Source: Oligoflexia bacterium
GTDB taxonomy: Bacteria; Bdellovibrionota_C; UBA2361; JAFLCA01
Direction of reading: 5' to 3'
Assembly: GCA_019694465.1 (NCBI GenBank)
Contig: JAIBBV010000001.1
Coordinates: 58,008 to 122,007 of the forward strand
Length of the DNA: 64,000 nucleotides
Made by a program: the position numbers and the translations under genes. Within the stretch, counting starts at the first letter, position 1, and each line of letters begins with the position of its first letter. This document shows, piece by piece, positions 35,817 to 45,680 of the stretch. The notes under the pieces are model-generated. The model made no database searches and was not told the DNA's origin. It was given only the letters and a program-made list of their open reading frames with translations.

Positions 35817-38800
35817 CGCTGCTTGACCTTCAAGTTTAGTACAATAGCTGAACTAGTCCTTTTCTTTCTAATCGACACAGTCCTCATTGAGAGGATCTGG
35901 CCTGACGCCCCCTTTAGTTGAAAGCGAATCTTGTCTCCAGCTATAAAGCCGCGCTTGTAGCTCGCAACTATTTGAACCTTGCGCTTTTTCCCCTTGATCG
36001 ACAGGAGTTTTATCGATGGGCCTTTTAACGAGAGTACAGGCGTAGGTGTAGGGGCCGGATTGTTTTGTGGGCAATCTATGCTCCCGTTGTTATCTAAGTC
36101 GAGATCTTGTGCTTGGCAGCCACATACCCCCGGAAGTATTTTCCCTGAACCGACTGCACAACTGCGGAAGATATCGCTGCTGAACCAAATCTCTCGGCCT
36201 GCGACAGGAGTAGACGCGTTGAAGAAAAGGCCTTCTACAGACTGGGCGGAATTAGTAGCGGTCAAGGCGCCAGGAAAACTGGAAGTTAGGCCCGGTACAA
36301 TATCTGCTACTAGCTGTATGACTTCGCCGTCTGTCACCCATAACTCAGAACCATGCAGCCCATCATCAGCCGAGAATGCTACCAAACCATTTATCTCAGC
36401 TAGCCGTGGGTCGCCGCCTATATTTGAATAATCAAGCGCCCCAACTGGGCCAGGATACAGGTCCTTTAGAAGCGAAACAGTTAGATTCTGGTCGATCACG
36501 TATAATTCCGGGCCGTGTACGCCATCATTGGCGATGAAGAGAGTCTTGCTTCCAGTGCGCCAGAAGAATTGCGGCCGTCGATCAGAATTTCCATTATAGG
36601 CAAATCCATCATAGTCATACTCAATCAACGAGTCGCATGCGCCAGGGCACAAGTCTGTAAGTTGAAATGTGCCAGCAGCGGTGCCGTCGGAAGTCCAGAC
36701 TTCACTACCACTTAATGAGGTGCGTGCTTTGAAAAAAAGCTGAGTCCCATTGCTGATAAGCCCGCCGACAAGAGCAGGAGTAGCGAGTGTCGTAACAATG
36801 GCTGTGCCTACTGTAGTTCCATCTGTCACGTAGAGCTTCTTTCCGGGGCCAAAGAAATAAACCTTGCCGTTGAGCAGCGCAGGTGATGGGCTGTAGACAT
36901 TTGAAGAACCTGAGCCGAGTGTTGCAATAAGAGACTGTGTTCCAGTGTTTAGATCGTAGGCATGTAATTCTCGAGAAGCGGCTCCTGTTAAGAAAATTAC
37001 TCTATCCCCCAACTTGGTAAACCAACTTGGGGTTGATGTTGCAGAGCCAGTATTAAGATCGGCAAGCAGAGAAAAGGAGCCGGTGCTACCATCGAATATG
37101 TAAGGCTCGACTCCGATACTCGAGGAAACATCTGCGCTCAGGATACTTTTCGATCCCAAGCTAAGCGCTTCTTCAACCTCAATGTACCCGCTGGATGTCG
37201 CAGCATTCAGAGCGCCCAGGGTAAGTGTGTTGAGATCTAATCTGTATGTTCCACTTCCGCCCAATGAATTGAAGACAGTGAAGTAGATGTCTTTATTTGA
37301 AAGTTGCGTGAGATCTCTGAATTGTCCAAAATTGGCCCCTGATGGCAGCGCTGTTAAAGGGACTATGCTGCCGGATGACGAGGCTTTTATTAGTTGCACC
37401 CCGGCGCTGTCAGTCTTACCTTCAGTATACAAGTCAGAGTTCACGGCCAGAGGGCGAAATGAATACGTGTCTGCGAATGCTGCTACTCCGTCCTGATTGG
37501 ATGGGTTGAAATCATTGAGCAGAGTAGTCCCATTGCTTGTTCCATCTGATGCGTATAGTTCGCGACCGTTTGGGCCAGTTGCAACAAAAAATATTTGGGT
37601 TGAGCCAGAGTCAAAGAATGTGGGCAGCGATCCAAGCGAGCCAGGAAGAATATCTTTTACAAGCGTAGTGCCACCAGCAGAGCCGTCGCTCATCCACAGC
37701 TCATATCCTTCTTGATTACTAATTCTACCCCGGAAAAAGAGTTTGCCTGGCAAACTTTTAAGGGCACTGTTGAACTCTACACCGCTATTACTGCCAGGGT
37801 TTAAGTCCACTACCAGTGTAGTGCCGCCCATAGTTCCATCGGAGCGCCAAAGTTCACTGCCTAAAATTGGATCATTTAATTGAAAAAATAGTTCAGTGGT
37901 TGCCGAACCCGTAGGCAAGAATGGTGCTAGCGCTCCGATGCTGCTTGATGCGACACCAGCTGCTAGGTCTTTCACTATTTGAGTTCCGGCCGGGCTGCCG
38001 TCGGTCACCCATAGCTCGCGCCCCGTTGCTGCCTGAGTAGCGAGAAAGTAAACCAGGTTTCCTGCCTTAACAAAGCGACCTGGGCCAGACGATGCGCTGC
38101 CAGGATTAATATCAGCGAGCAAGGTAACTGTGCCATTATCGAGCTTCATCAGTTCTGTCCCAGCGCCGGCTATTGTTGCAGCAAAAACCACGGGTCCATT
38201 GTCATAAAGCTGCGTGAAGCCATAAGGCGCGCTGCTACTTGCGCCGGTTTGAATGTCAGCGAGTAATGATGTGCCGCCAACGCTACCATCAGTTATATAT
38301 AATTCGGTTCCATGAGGAGTGTCGTTCGCTGAAAAGAGAACTTTTTGGCCAGTAGCAGTTGAAATTGCGGTGAGGCCAGTAGGTCCAATAATTGAATTAA
38401 AGTTTGTGAGCGCGAAGGTCCCGTTTGTACTTCCATCGCTAGTCCAAAGCTCGAAGTTTCCGGAGCTAGTGCGAGCAGTGAAGAGTAAGTTGTTGCCGAA
38501 GGCTGTAAAGTTGCCGGGATATGATGAGTTCGTACCAGGCGCAAGGTCTTTAACCATGTGTGGAGCGCTACTGGAGCTATCGGCAACCCACAGTTCTAGT
38601 CCTTCAAGCGCTGAAGCTGCCGAAAAATAAATCTTATCGTCATCAGTTCTTTTGAATAGCGCCGGCTGACTAGACTGACTGCCAGGCCAGAGATCAAAGA
38701 TTTGGTAGCTTTTTGTAATGGTATCTAGCCGCAGTAGCTCTGTCCCTGTCTGCGGAGTATACATGGCAGCTAACAGGAATTCGCCACTATCTATACTGGC

Positions 38801-38938
38801 AACAATTCCATTGGTGCTTGACGGCTGCCCAGCGGGAGCCGAATTGAGATCAGCGACCTGAAATGTATCTGCCTCTGCTGCTGCGCATCCAACGAACAAT
38901 GCTAGCAGAGAGAGCCTAAGAATTTTGCCTACGATCAT
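35744..38938 (-). CDS. Secreted ELWxxDGT-repeat protein
   Basis: This exported protein of about 1064 residues is built of roughly a dozen ELWxxDGT repeats (ELWTSDGSTNGT, ELWVTDGSPAGT, ELWRSDGTMGGT, ELYASDGTSNGT, EVWTSDGTAAGT), each with a following strand that ends in a DL-type turn. These should fold as beta-propeller-like blades. A calcium-type DLDNNGSIDC segment and a Pro/Thr linker precede a basic C-terminal beta domain. ATG at 38938 begins a good signal peptide (ends AEA-D; a lipobox at VGC is an alternative), so I use it rather than a TTG 19 codons earlier. Such proteins are large surface or secreted proteins of unknown role. The 3' end overlaps the sulfatase-like gene by 73 bases. Confidence 0.92.
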   Translation of the reverse strand: MIVGKILRLSLLALFVGCAAAEADTFQVADLNSAPAGQPSSTNGIVASIDSGEFLLAAMYTPQTGTELLRLDTITKSYQIFDLWPGSQSSQPALFKRTDDDKIYFSAASALEGLELWVADSSSSAPHMVKDLAPGTNSSYPGNFTAFGNNLLFTARTSSGNFELWTSDGSTNGTFALTNFNSIIGPTGLTAISTATGQKVLFSANDTPHGTELYITDGSVGGTSLLADIQTGASSSAPYGFTQLYDNGPVVFAATIAGAGTELMKLDNGTVTLLADINPGSASSGPGRFVKAGNLVYFLATQAATGRELWVTDGSPAGTQIVKDLAAGVASSSIGALAPFLPTGSATTELFFQLNDPILGSELWRSDGTMGGTTLVVDLNPGSNSGVEFNSALKSLPGKLFFRGRISNQEGYELWMSDGSAGGTTLVKDILPGSLGSLPTFFDSGSTQIFFVATGPNGRELYASDGTSNGTTLLNDFNPSNQDGVAAFADTYSFRPLAVNSDLYTEGKTDSAGVQLIKASSSGSIVPLTALPSGANFGQFRDLTQLSNKDIYFTVFNSLGGSGTYRLDLNTLTLGALNAATSSGYIEVEEALSLGSKSILSADVSSSIGVEPYIFDGSTGSFSLLADLNTGSATSTPSWFTKLGDRVIFLTGAASRELHAYDLNTGTQSLIATLGSGSSNVYSPSPALLNGKVYFFGPGKKLYVTDGTTVGTAIVTTLATPALVGGLISNGTQLFFKARTSLSGSEVWTSDGTAAGTFQLTDLCPGACDSLIEYDYDGFAYNGNSDRRPQFFWRTGSKTLFIANDGVHGPELYVIDQNLTVSLLKDLYPGPVGALDYSNIGGDPRLAEINGLVAFSADDGLHGSELWVTDGEVIQLVADIVPGLTSSFPGALTATNSAQSVEGLFFNASTPVAGREIWFSSDIFRSCAVGSGKILPGVCGCQAQDLDLDNNGSIDCPQNNPAPTPTPVLSLKGPSIKLLSIKGKKRKVQIVASYKRGFIAGDKIRFQLKGASGQILSMRTVSIRKKRTSSAIVLNLKVKQRYSISFSVTRPDKILQSKTVKSKT

Positions 38939-39138
38939 TTTCCACACACCCAAATCCCTATCCAGAGTTATGAGGAATTGCTTCAGCGCTTTCAAGCCCC
39001 AGCTAAGCTAAGTGGATAAATGTGCTAGTAATTTGATTTATTTGAGAATTTTCTGATACCCTATGACTATGCCATGCTCACTTAAGCTGCCCTGATCTAG
39101 GTGGAAGGCGCGGCAATTGGCTTACTGCATGAGGCTGT

Positions 39139-40221
39139 GTGAATCGTAAACCGCGGGCACAGCGCCCGACGTCCTCGCGAACTAAGAAGGAAGTACCCGT
39201 AAATGACGCGGCGGAGCAGGCTATTGTCGAAGTTCTGCCTGCGGAGGAGGTTAGCGATGAGGCCGCCAGCCCGTTGCCTGTGCAAGCCGAGGTTGATGAG
39301 ATATCGCCAGCCGATTTTGTAGAGGCGGAGCCCGACTTAGCGGCTTCCGAGTCAAGCCGCGATATCGTCCCTTACGATCCTTTAAGCGCGTATTTGCGTG
39401 AGATTCAACGCTACCCACTGCTTTCAAAGGAAGAGGAGCATGACTTAGCAGTAAAATACTTTACGCATAAAGACATTGAGGCGGCCTATAAGCTTGTTTC
39501 TAGTAATTTGTGGCTGGTAGTTAAAATCGCACGGGATTATGAACGTGCCGTACGTAGCCTGTTAGACCTAGTCCAGGAGGGAAATATCGGACTAATGGAG
39601 GCTGTTAAAAATTTTGACCCCTATCGTGGCGTGAGATTTCCCTCATATGCGGTGTGGTGGATAAAGGCCTATATAATCCGCTATGTCATGGCGAACTGGC
39701 GCATGGTCAAAATTGGAACTACTCAGGCGCAGAGAAAGTTGTTTTTCAATCTAAAGAAAGAGAAAGAAAAGCTAGAGCGCGAGGGCATTTTCCCTGGCCC
39801 AAAGCTGCTAGCGGAAAAGTTGAATGTTAAGGAAAGTGAAGTAATAGAAATGGAACAGCGTCTTGGCGGCGCTGATGTTAGCGTTGACGCCCCACTGGAT
39901 GAGGATGGGGAGGCTAACCTTTTGTCGATGCTTTCTAGTGGTTCGGCCACAGCCGAAGACATTTTATCGCGCAAAGAAGTAAGCACCATGCTGCTACAAG
40001 GGCTGGAAGAGTTTGCCTCTACTCTCAAGGAAAAGGAGCTTATAATATTCAGGCAGCGCATGTTGGGAGAAGAAAAAGCTACACTTCAGGACATATCAGA
40101 CCAACTGTCTATTAGTCGCGAGCGCGTGCGGCAGATAGAGAACCGCATTAGGGAGAAGCTTAAGCAGTTTCTTCTCGACAGATTCGGCGCGGCGATTGAA
40201 AATATCGAATTCGAAAGCTGA
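39139..40221 (+). CDS. rpoH: RNA polymerase sigma factor, sigma-32 (RpoH) family
   Basis: This 360-residue sigma-70 family factor has an acidic N-terminal extension of about 70 residues, then region 1.2 (DPLSAYLREIQRYPLLSKEEE) and region 2 with DLVQEGNIGLMEAVKNFDPYRGVRFPSYAVWWIKA. The stretch TTQAQRKLFFNLKKEK resembles the RpoH box QRKLFFNLRK, which distinguishes RpoH from other group 3 factors. Region 4.2 ends in ISRERVRQIENRIREKLK. It starts with GTG preceded by GAGG. Control of heat or envelope stress is expected from the family. It is co-transcribed with the M23-like gene nine bases downstream. Confidence 0.9.
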   Translation: MNRKPRAQRPTSSRTKKEVPVNDAAEQAIVEVLPAEEVSDEAASPLPVQAEVDEISPADFVEAEPDLAASESSRDIVPYDPLSAYLREIQRYPLLSKEEEHDLAVKYFTHKDIEAAYKLVSSNLWLVVKIARDYERAVRSLLDLVQEGNIGLMEAVKNFDPYRGVRFPSYAVWWIKAYIIRYVMANWRMVKIGTTQAQRKLFFNLKKEKEKLEREGIFPGPKLLAEKLNVKESEVIEMEQRLGGADVSVDAPLDEDGEANLLSMLSSGSATAEDILSRKEVSTMLLQGLEEFASTLKEKELIIFRQRMLGEEKATLQDISDQLSISRERVRQIENRIREKLKQFLLDRFGAAIENIEFES

Positions 40222-40229
40222 GGCGCACG

Positions 40230-41723
40230 TTGACAACAAATCAAGATTCATCACCAAAGCGCAGACAACGGCTAGTTTCGTTTAGATTTTTGCTATTTAT
40301 TCTCTTTATCGCTGCCCTGGTGCCGGTTGCTTTTGCGGGCTGGCGCGAATTGTACAATGGCTTCCTCGAACATTCGGCACCTGAAATTGTGGTGACCCAA
40401 TTCCCGCGCGGAGTTGGGCTTACGCCGGTTGCGGTAAAGCTGCGCTTGTCTGATGTGGGCGCTGGCTTGGATGAAGTTGTGGTGCGCACGATCCAGAAAG
40501 GGGCGGCTAAGGAAATTTTACGCCAATCATTGGCTGGTCAGCAAAGCGCAGATATTACGATTGAGTTCCCAGGCGAGAAGAGTTCACTGTCTGAGGGTGA
40601 AGGAGAGCTAGAAGTTAAGGCTTTTGACAGAAGCTTTTGGAATAACAAGACGGTCAAGTCCTTCGCATTGAAAATTGATTATCGACGACCAAAGGTGGAG
40701 GTGTTGAGCACTCAACACAATGCTCGCCAAGGCGGAGCGCAACTAATTATTTACCGAGCCACTGATGAGGCGCTGGCACTATCGGGAGTGAAAGTTGGCA
40801 ACAACACTTTCTTAGGCTATCCGGCACGTGGGCTAGATAAGGATTTTGATGACCGATCGTTATTCATGGCACTCTATGCCATCGATCAGAATCAGGATCC
40901 AGCCAAGACTGCGGTGCGCGTATTTGCTGAAGATGAAGTTGGGAATGCTGTCTCTGCGCAGTTTTATAATAAGATTCAACCTAGGCCAGTGCGTGAGCTG
41001 AATGTCCCGATGTCTGAGGATGTATTGTTAAATACGATCTCGGACTTGGCTCAAAAGAATTATGATCAGCTAGCTGAGGCTGCCAAACTAAGTGGGCAGA
41101 CTCTAGAATTTGACACAAAAAAAGGTGGGAAGGAGCGACTTCTTGAGCGCTTTGGTCTGGTAAACGCGAATTTGCGCTCGCTTAGCGAAAATGAAATTTC
41201 GGCTGAGTTAAAGAACCCTCGCTTTGATAGATTCTGGTTTTCGCCGATGTTGCCCCAAGTTGGGGGCAGCGTGCAGTATGGATATTCTGATGTCTTACAT
41301 TACCAATTCGAAGGCAAAGAAATCGGCGCTACCAAATCTAATGGGTTTGAGATTTCGTTCGCTCGAAATAGCGATGATGTCGAGGCGGTCTACGACGGAA
41401 TCGTAATTTTTGCAGAAAACATCGGAACGTACGGAAATATTGTAGCGCTCGATCACGGATTGGGACTTGTTACTCTTTACGGGCATCTTGGCTCAATTGC
41501 TGTGCACAAAGGAGAGAGCGTGAAGGCGGGGCAGCAAATTGGTTATGCTGGGCGTAGCGGGTTGTCGCGCAATCTTAACGTATTTTTTCAGACTAGAGTG
41601 CATGGAATCGCAGTTGATCCCAGCGAGTGGCTCGACAAGAATTGGTTTTATGCTCACATAAACGCGAAAATAGACGAAGTAAAACAGGCGCTTGGCATTC
41701 CCATTTTGCGCCCAGTGAGCTGA
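40230..41723 (+). CDS. M23/LytM-like periplasmic protein with degraded active site
   Basis: This 497-residue protein has one N-terminal membrane helix (about 18-40), a long beta-rich periplasmic region, and a C-terminal M23/LytM domain (about 365-475: YDGIVIFAENIGTYGNIVALDHG, LVTLYGHLGSI). The catalytic zinc ligands of M23 peptidases are mostly missing: the HxxxD position reads SNGFE, and the HxH position reads LNVFF where HLHFE would be expected; only YGH is intact. It is therefore probably not a peptidoglycan hydrolase but a binding or regulatory LytM protein, like EnvC or NlpD. The start is TTG with GAGG seven bases before it, overlapping the rpoH stop. Confidence 0.85.
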   Translation: MTTNQDSSPKRRQRLVSFRFLLFILFIAALVPVAFAGWRELYNGFLEHSAPEIVVTQFPRGVGLTPVAVKLRLSDVGAGLDEVVVRTIQKGAAKEILRQSLAGQQSADITIEFPGEKSSLSEGEGELEVKAFDRSFWNNKTVKSFALKIDYRRPKVEVLSTQHNARQGGAQLIIYRATDEALALSGVKVGNNTFLGYPARGLDKDFDDRSLFMALYAIDQNQDPAKTAVRVFAEDEVGNAVSAQFYNKIQPRPVRELNVPMSEDVLLNTISDLAQKNYDQLAEAAKLSGQTLEFDTKKGGKERLLERFGLVNANLRSLSENEISAELKNPRFDRFWFSPMLPQVGGSVQYGYSDVLHYQFEGKEIGATKSNGFEISFARNSDDVEAVYDGIVIFAENIGTYGNIVALDHGLGLVTLYGHLGSIAVHKGESVKAGQQIGYAGRSGLSRNLNVFFQTRVHGIAVDPSEWLDKNWFYAHINAKIDEVKQALGIPILRPVS

Positions 41724-41888
41724 AGCAACATCGCGACATATTTCTGCTCACGCGCGAATCCCCGACTTTGCCTTGCTCTGCAGAAAAGCGCCTAATTATA
41801 ATAAGTTATGGTACGGCTACATGGGAAACCTTCCCATTAAATGCCACATCCCGCGCCAGGGTCGGCATAACGCTGAGTAGGCTTTGCT

Positions 41889-42587
41889 ATGTGGTCTTCT
41901 GATGTGGAGGTGCCTTTGGATTTCGTGGCGGGAATTTACAATCGGATTGCTAAGATTAAGTGGCTAGTCGTGGCGACGCCGATCCTCACCTTTTCGGTCC
42001 TGATTGATGCGCATGCTGATTACTCCGATCAGCTCTGTCCCGCAAAGACGCTAGAGCTTGGATTTCAGGCCGAAGCCTATGGTTGGAGCTTTTGTCTACC
42101 TAGCTTCTGGATTGATTCGGATAGAGAGGACTTTTGTGACGCGTTGTATTATGGCGGAGTGATTGCAAAGGAGGCGCAGGAGGATGCCCTTAGTCAATTG
42201 ACTCAAGCTCTTTCGACGCTGGCCGTTAGTGCTGAAGATCACGTCCAAAATTGTGATGTAGGCTGCAAAGATGCGAATCCAGAAAATCCAGTCTCAAGTA
42301 CACTGGTTGAAAATTTAATGAGTGCATCACCACCTGAATGCGTTCGAAATGATGGAACGGTTGCCATAAATAATTTATCAAGACATTTTCAACAGGGCTT
42401 TTTCGAATTACGCTGTAGAGGCGGGTTTGGCTTTACTTGGGAGCGCTGTATGAAAAAACTCAGCGATTGGCTTGAGGCACCAGATCATCTAGGCACCGTG
42501 TTGTGCATAGCGCAAGCCAGCGGTACCCAAACTAACTCTTATACTCGACAGTGCCAGAATCTTACGATAACCCCACCTTCCTTTTGA
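41889..42587 (+). CDS. Hypothetical exported cysteine-rich protein
   Basis: I do not recognise this 232-residue protein. A hydrophobic segment (WLVVATPILTFSVLI) followed by AHAD looks like a signal peptide, and the mature part has about a dozen cysteines, suggesting disulfide bonds outside the cytoplasm. The start is uncertain: ATG at 41889 has no good ribosome site, while TTG at 41916 is five bases after GGAGG and would give a signal peptide of more usual length. No partner genes are evident. A small palindrome (ATGGGAA/TTCCCAT, 41821-41837) lies upstream. Confidence 0.6.
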   Translation: MWSSDVEVPLDFVAGIYNRIAKIKWLVVATPILTFSVLIDAHADYSDQLCPAKTLELGFQAEAYGWSFCLPSFWIDSDREDFCDALYYGGVIAKEAQEDALSQLTQALSTLAVSAEDHVQNCDVGCKDANPENPVSSTLVENLMSASPPECVRNDGTVAINNLSRHFQQGFFELRCRGGFGFTWERCMKKLSDWLEAPDHLGTVLCIAQASGTQTNSYTRQCQNLTITPPSF

Positions 42588-42992
42588 CATTATTGTCAGC
42601 AGGATAACCCCCGCAAGCTCTTCGAGTATTCATTACTCACTGTGATTTCTGTTGCCTCTAATGTGGTAATGTCCCACTAGTTATATTCTAACTTATTTTA
42701 ACCGTGCTTCAGTTTTTGGCCGGGTAGTGCGGTGCGTAGCGCCAGTAAATGCACAAAGATCCAGTTGCTTCTTGGATTTTTCATACTAGGGCAGATATGT
42801 TCTCTGAGAGAAGTGGAGCTGGGCGCATAGAATGCTTCATTCGAGCCGAATTTGTATCTGTGTGCCTACTTTTAGCTGGAGCCCACTAAAGCTTGTTCAC
42901 TACTGATAAGGGTAGTTACTTACTGGCAATTCTTGGGTAAGCCCAATACTCACATGCCTGTGCCAGCATATTCAGATTGCCTAGTCAGGTTG
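42588..42992. other. Intergenic gap between convergent genes, nothing recognised
   Basis: These 405 bases lie between two convergent genes. No terminator with a clear stem and T-run, no RNA gene and no supported ORF was seen. Confidence 0.5.
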
Positions 42993-44417
42993 TTACAGAT
43001 CCGGTAGTTGGTGATTTGTTGATGTTTGACGTTCAAGCAGGCGTTGCCTGGCTGTCATGATACCAAGAAGTAGCTTGTTATTACTCGGGTCGCACTCAAA
43101 TTCTTGTACTGCTCTAAACAGACTTGAAACGTCGCTATTCGGGTCTAGCGCCTGTCTTACATAGTTAGCGACAGCGTTGATCGCGGACGCATCGGGCAAC
43201 CACTGCTTTTTACTTTCCGTCTGGCGAAAGAGGAATAGTTTCGCCAGGAGTGTTCGTCCGGACTCACTGCTCTTTTCGTGATCGAAACGTTTTGGCAGCA
43301 GTTTTCTAAGTGGAGTCATCCCGCATCTTAATTCCGCAAAGCCCGGGTGGGAGGCGAAGTTACTTTTAGCCAAGGAAGTTACCATCTCGCCTGTTAATGG
43401 CAAATAGGGCTTTCCAAGCTGGGCCATAAAGTTAGCGGTACTAACTCCAAACAGAGTAGGTGGGAGTGTGGACCGACAAAGGAAGTAGTGAAAAACACTT
43501 TGCGGAACTCGCCCACACATCACTAATGTCAGTTTGTGGCTGTTGGGCGCTATGTCTGCAGCAGTTAGATCTTTTAACCACACGCACTTAACGCGCTGCC
43601 CAATTTTTGGATCAACTGCAAGCTGATTTAAAATTGTCTGAAACGTACTGGGCTTGAAGTCTTCAAAGACTGGGAAGATTGCTGAAGCATTTGGTCTAAC
43701 CTCATTGATAGCTCTTAATAGCAGATGCAAAAGCCGCTGCGATTTAACGCGCAAACCGTAAATTGCTTGAATATCACAAGATCCGCAGGCCTGGGCTAGG
43801 AGAAGAATCCCATCTTGCCTGTCGCCTAGTCCCATGGCGGCTTCATGAAGGTCTTCCAGTTGCGGCGTTCGTTGGGGGACATTAAGCCCCTCTAGTTCGG
43901 TGAGCTTTGTATATTCCTTTTCACCTTTCATTCTAATTCCACTTGGTAGGTGCCAGTGGGCGGGATTTAGCCACATTAAGGCGTCAGCGCCAAAAAATTC
44001 AGGCACAAGAGGAAGATCGACGCCACCACTTATAGCCAGCTGTACTTTAGTGCGAGAGCCTTGGTTTAGGCCCTCGCGAAGGCTCTCCCATTCAACTAAC
44101 TCTACCTTTTCGTTTGTCAATTCCTGGCACGGATCTCCTCGTGGATCGAAGTCAGGAAAGAAAAGTTTTAACTTCGCGGCACCACGGCCTTCGTAAACCA
44201 CTTCATAGCGACCATCAAACCCTAATTCACGCAAATGGCAGGCCAGATTGTAAGTAGAACCCTGAAGTCCAAAGCGGTGTGTCTCTGGCATTACAATTCT
44301 AATTAGTTCTTGTTGTTGTAGGAATTCCCGAACCAGGCTTGTAGGAGAAAGGCCAGAATTAGGTGCTAGGAGCGGCCCCCCAGCTTCATTCGCATGCACA
44401 ACTGATTTGGCTAGCAT
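42993..44417 (-). CDS. Hypothetical protein, possible GT-B-like fold
   Basis: I do not recognise this 474-residue protein with confidence. It lacks a signal peptide and membrane segments. The start (RIVMPETHRFGLQGSTYNLACHLRELGF) reads like a Rossmann-type beginning with a substrate loop. The segment LTLVMCGRVPQSVFHYFL and LFGVSTANFMAQLGKPYLPL near 310-355 resembles the donor-site loop of GT-B glycosyltransferases, in which a Gly-Lys-Pro follows a helix. This is only a hint. The gene stands alone between gaps of more than 400 bases on both sides, as accessory genes often do. Confidence 0.6.
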   Translation of the reverse strand: MLAKSVVHANEAGGPLLAPNSGLSPTSLVREFLQQQELIRIVMPETHRFGLQGSTYNLACHLRELGFDGRYEVVYEGRGAAKLKLFFPDFDPRGDPCQELTNEKVELVEWESLREGLNQGSRTKVQLAISGGVDLPLVPEFFGADALMWLNPAHWHLPSGIRMKGEKEYTKLTELEGLNVPQRTPQLEDLHEAAMGLGDRQDGILLLAQACGSCDIQAIYGLRVKSQRLLHLLLRAINEVRPNASAIFPVFEDFKPSTFQTILNQLAVDPKIGQRVKCVWLKDLTAADIAPNSHKLTLVMCGRVPQSVFHYFLCRSTLPPTLFGVSTANFMAQLGKPYLPLTGEMVTSLAKSNFASHPGFAELRCGMTPLRKLLPKRFDHEKSSESGRTLLAKLFLFRQTESKKQWLPDASAINAVANYVRQALDPNSDVSSLFRAVQEFECDPSNNKLLLGIMTARQRLLERQTSTNHQLPDL

Positions 44418-44868
44418 AACACTTCTTTCTAGCCATTATTATGCTGGGGCTGGCTCAATATGTATCTTGGGAGGCCAGAAGGGATCCTATTTGAATTAAG
44501 CCAGAGCAAGACAAGTAACTGCTCTGAATTATTAGATTAAGCGATGATTAGTAGTGGTTAACTTGTCATTCGCTTTCCTAACTGAACTTGTTGACCATCC
44601 GTCCAATCACGTTCCAAAAAGAGGAGTGACCGAGGAATAGCAAATTCATTTAGGCCCATTACCTCGTGTAACTTAGCACTCATTGATAGCTGAGGATTTT
44701 TTGTCCGCTCCACTCAGAGTGTTAGGCTTTGGTGCAGGCGCTTGCATTGAGGTAGCTAGAAAGGAAGCGACTTCCGATCGAATTGGGAACGAGAACAAGG
44801 CAGGTGCCTTGAAAACGTCACCCTCATCTCTCGTAAGCCGCTGCCTTCCCCACTTGTCCTGCACGGTG
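44418..44868. other. Intergenic gap, nothing recognised
   Basis: These 451 bases contain only short frames without ribosome sites. Base composition shifts to higher G+C near the right end, towards the small membrane-protein gene. Confidence 0.5.
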
Positions 44869-45249
44869 TTACGGCGTAGTGGCTCTGGCAGGGAGTCCCG
44901 GAGTGCTGCAGTCGTCGATGCCAGACGGGCTTACCGCGATCGGCTTGGGGCGCGCGGCAAGTGCGTGAGCTACTTGCTTCACAAGTCCCAGTAAGATCCA
45001 TGCGACCGGGATTAGCCTGTACAGCTCTACCCCAGAGATCGAATCGAGTCCGATCTTGCTTGGGTTTGCGAGTAACGCGATGCCCTGCCCGATCGAGTTC
45101 GCACCGAAGACCCACATGAGGGCGCCCACGGCGAGAACTACCTTCAGCGCAATGACGACGAGCGTCATTACGCCTTCTTGGATCGAGGTCAGGAACGGGA
45201 GCGGAGATGGACCACCGTAAGTGGACCCTTGAACGCTTGGATGGCTCAT
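44869..45249 (-). CDS. Small two-helix membrane protein in G+C-rich DNA
   Basis: This 126-residue protein has a Pro/Ser/Gly N-terminus, a membrane helix at about 29-48 (MTLVVIALKVVLAVGALMWV), a loop, and a second helix at about 78-96 (LIPVAWILLGLVKQV), then a basic Pro-rich tail. I do not recognise the family. ATG at 45249 is chosen; a longer frame reaches 45324. The codons are visibly richer in G and C than those of all neighbours, which suggests recent transfer. It stands alone with gaps of over 400 bases on each side. Confidence 0.6.
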   Translation of the reverse strand: MSHPSVQGSTYGGPSPLPFLTSIQEGVMTLVVIALKVVLAVGALMWVFGANSIGQGIALLANPSKIGLDSISGVELYRLIPVAWILLGLVKQVAHALAARPKPIAVSPSGIDDCSTPGLPARATTP

Positions 45250-45680
45250 GGAATTGTTTTTCCTGAGAAGATGAGGATGAGAAAGAACCGCACACTCGGC
45301 TACGCGCCGAGTGAAACCTTCCAACTAGATGGAAGTCGCTTAGTGTTAGTTATGCGGCAGGAATCGGTCTATTTGACTAAATGTACATAAATTTATCTGC
45401 TTGCCGAGCGGTTGGCTGCTAGTTGACTAAGTCCTATAAGGGCGGCCCAGGTGTATAAATTAGCTAATATCATCGGTTGTGTTGTGGTTGTTGTAGTGCA
45501 ACAGTGCTAATTCTCTAAAGATTCAAGTCTCTTAGGCTGCCTCATGTTTCATTGCTCTTTGTAGGCAGTCTTCTATCAATAACCGTGTTGCGGCCCTTTA
45601 GAGGCCCTCCATAACAAGCAGCATAAGTGGTATTGCGTTCGCATTGGTGTTGCGGGCGTTTCATAAGTTTACGGTTCTGC
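45250..45680. other. Intergenic gap, nothing recognised
   Basis: These 431 AT-rich bases separate two divergent genes. They presumably hold both promoters. I see no RNA gene, repeat or supported ORF. Confidence 0.5.

Noticed and set aside
41693..41710. TGGCATTCCCATTTTGC as a sigma-54 site
   Set aside because: The GG-GC spacing is two bases too long and it lies inside the end of the M23-like gene.
44756..45295. A 179-codon minus-strand frame overlapping the small membrane-protein gene
   Set aside because: It is Arg/Ser/Pro-rich and lacks hydrophobic pattern, as expected for the shifted frame of G+C-rich DNA. The other frame gives two clean membrane helices.
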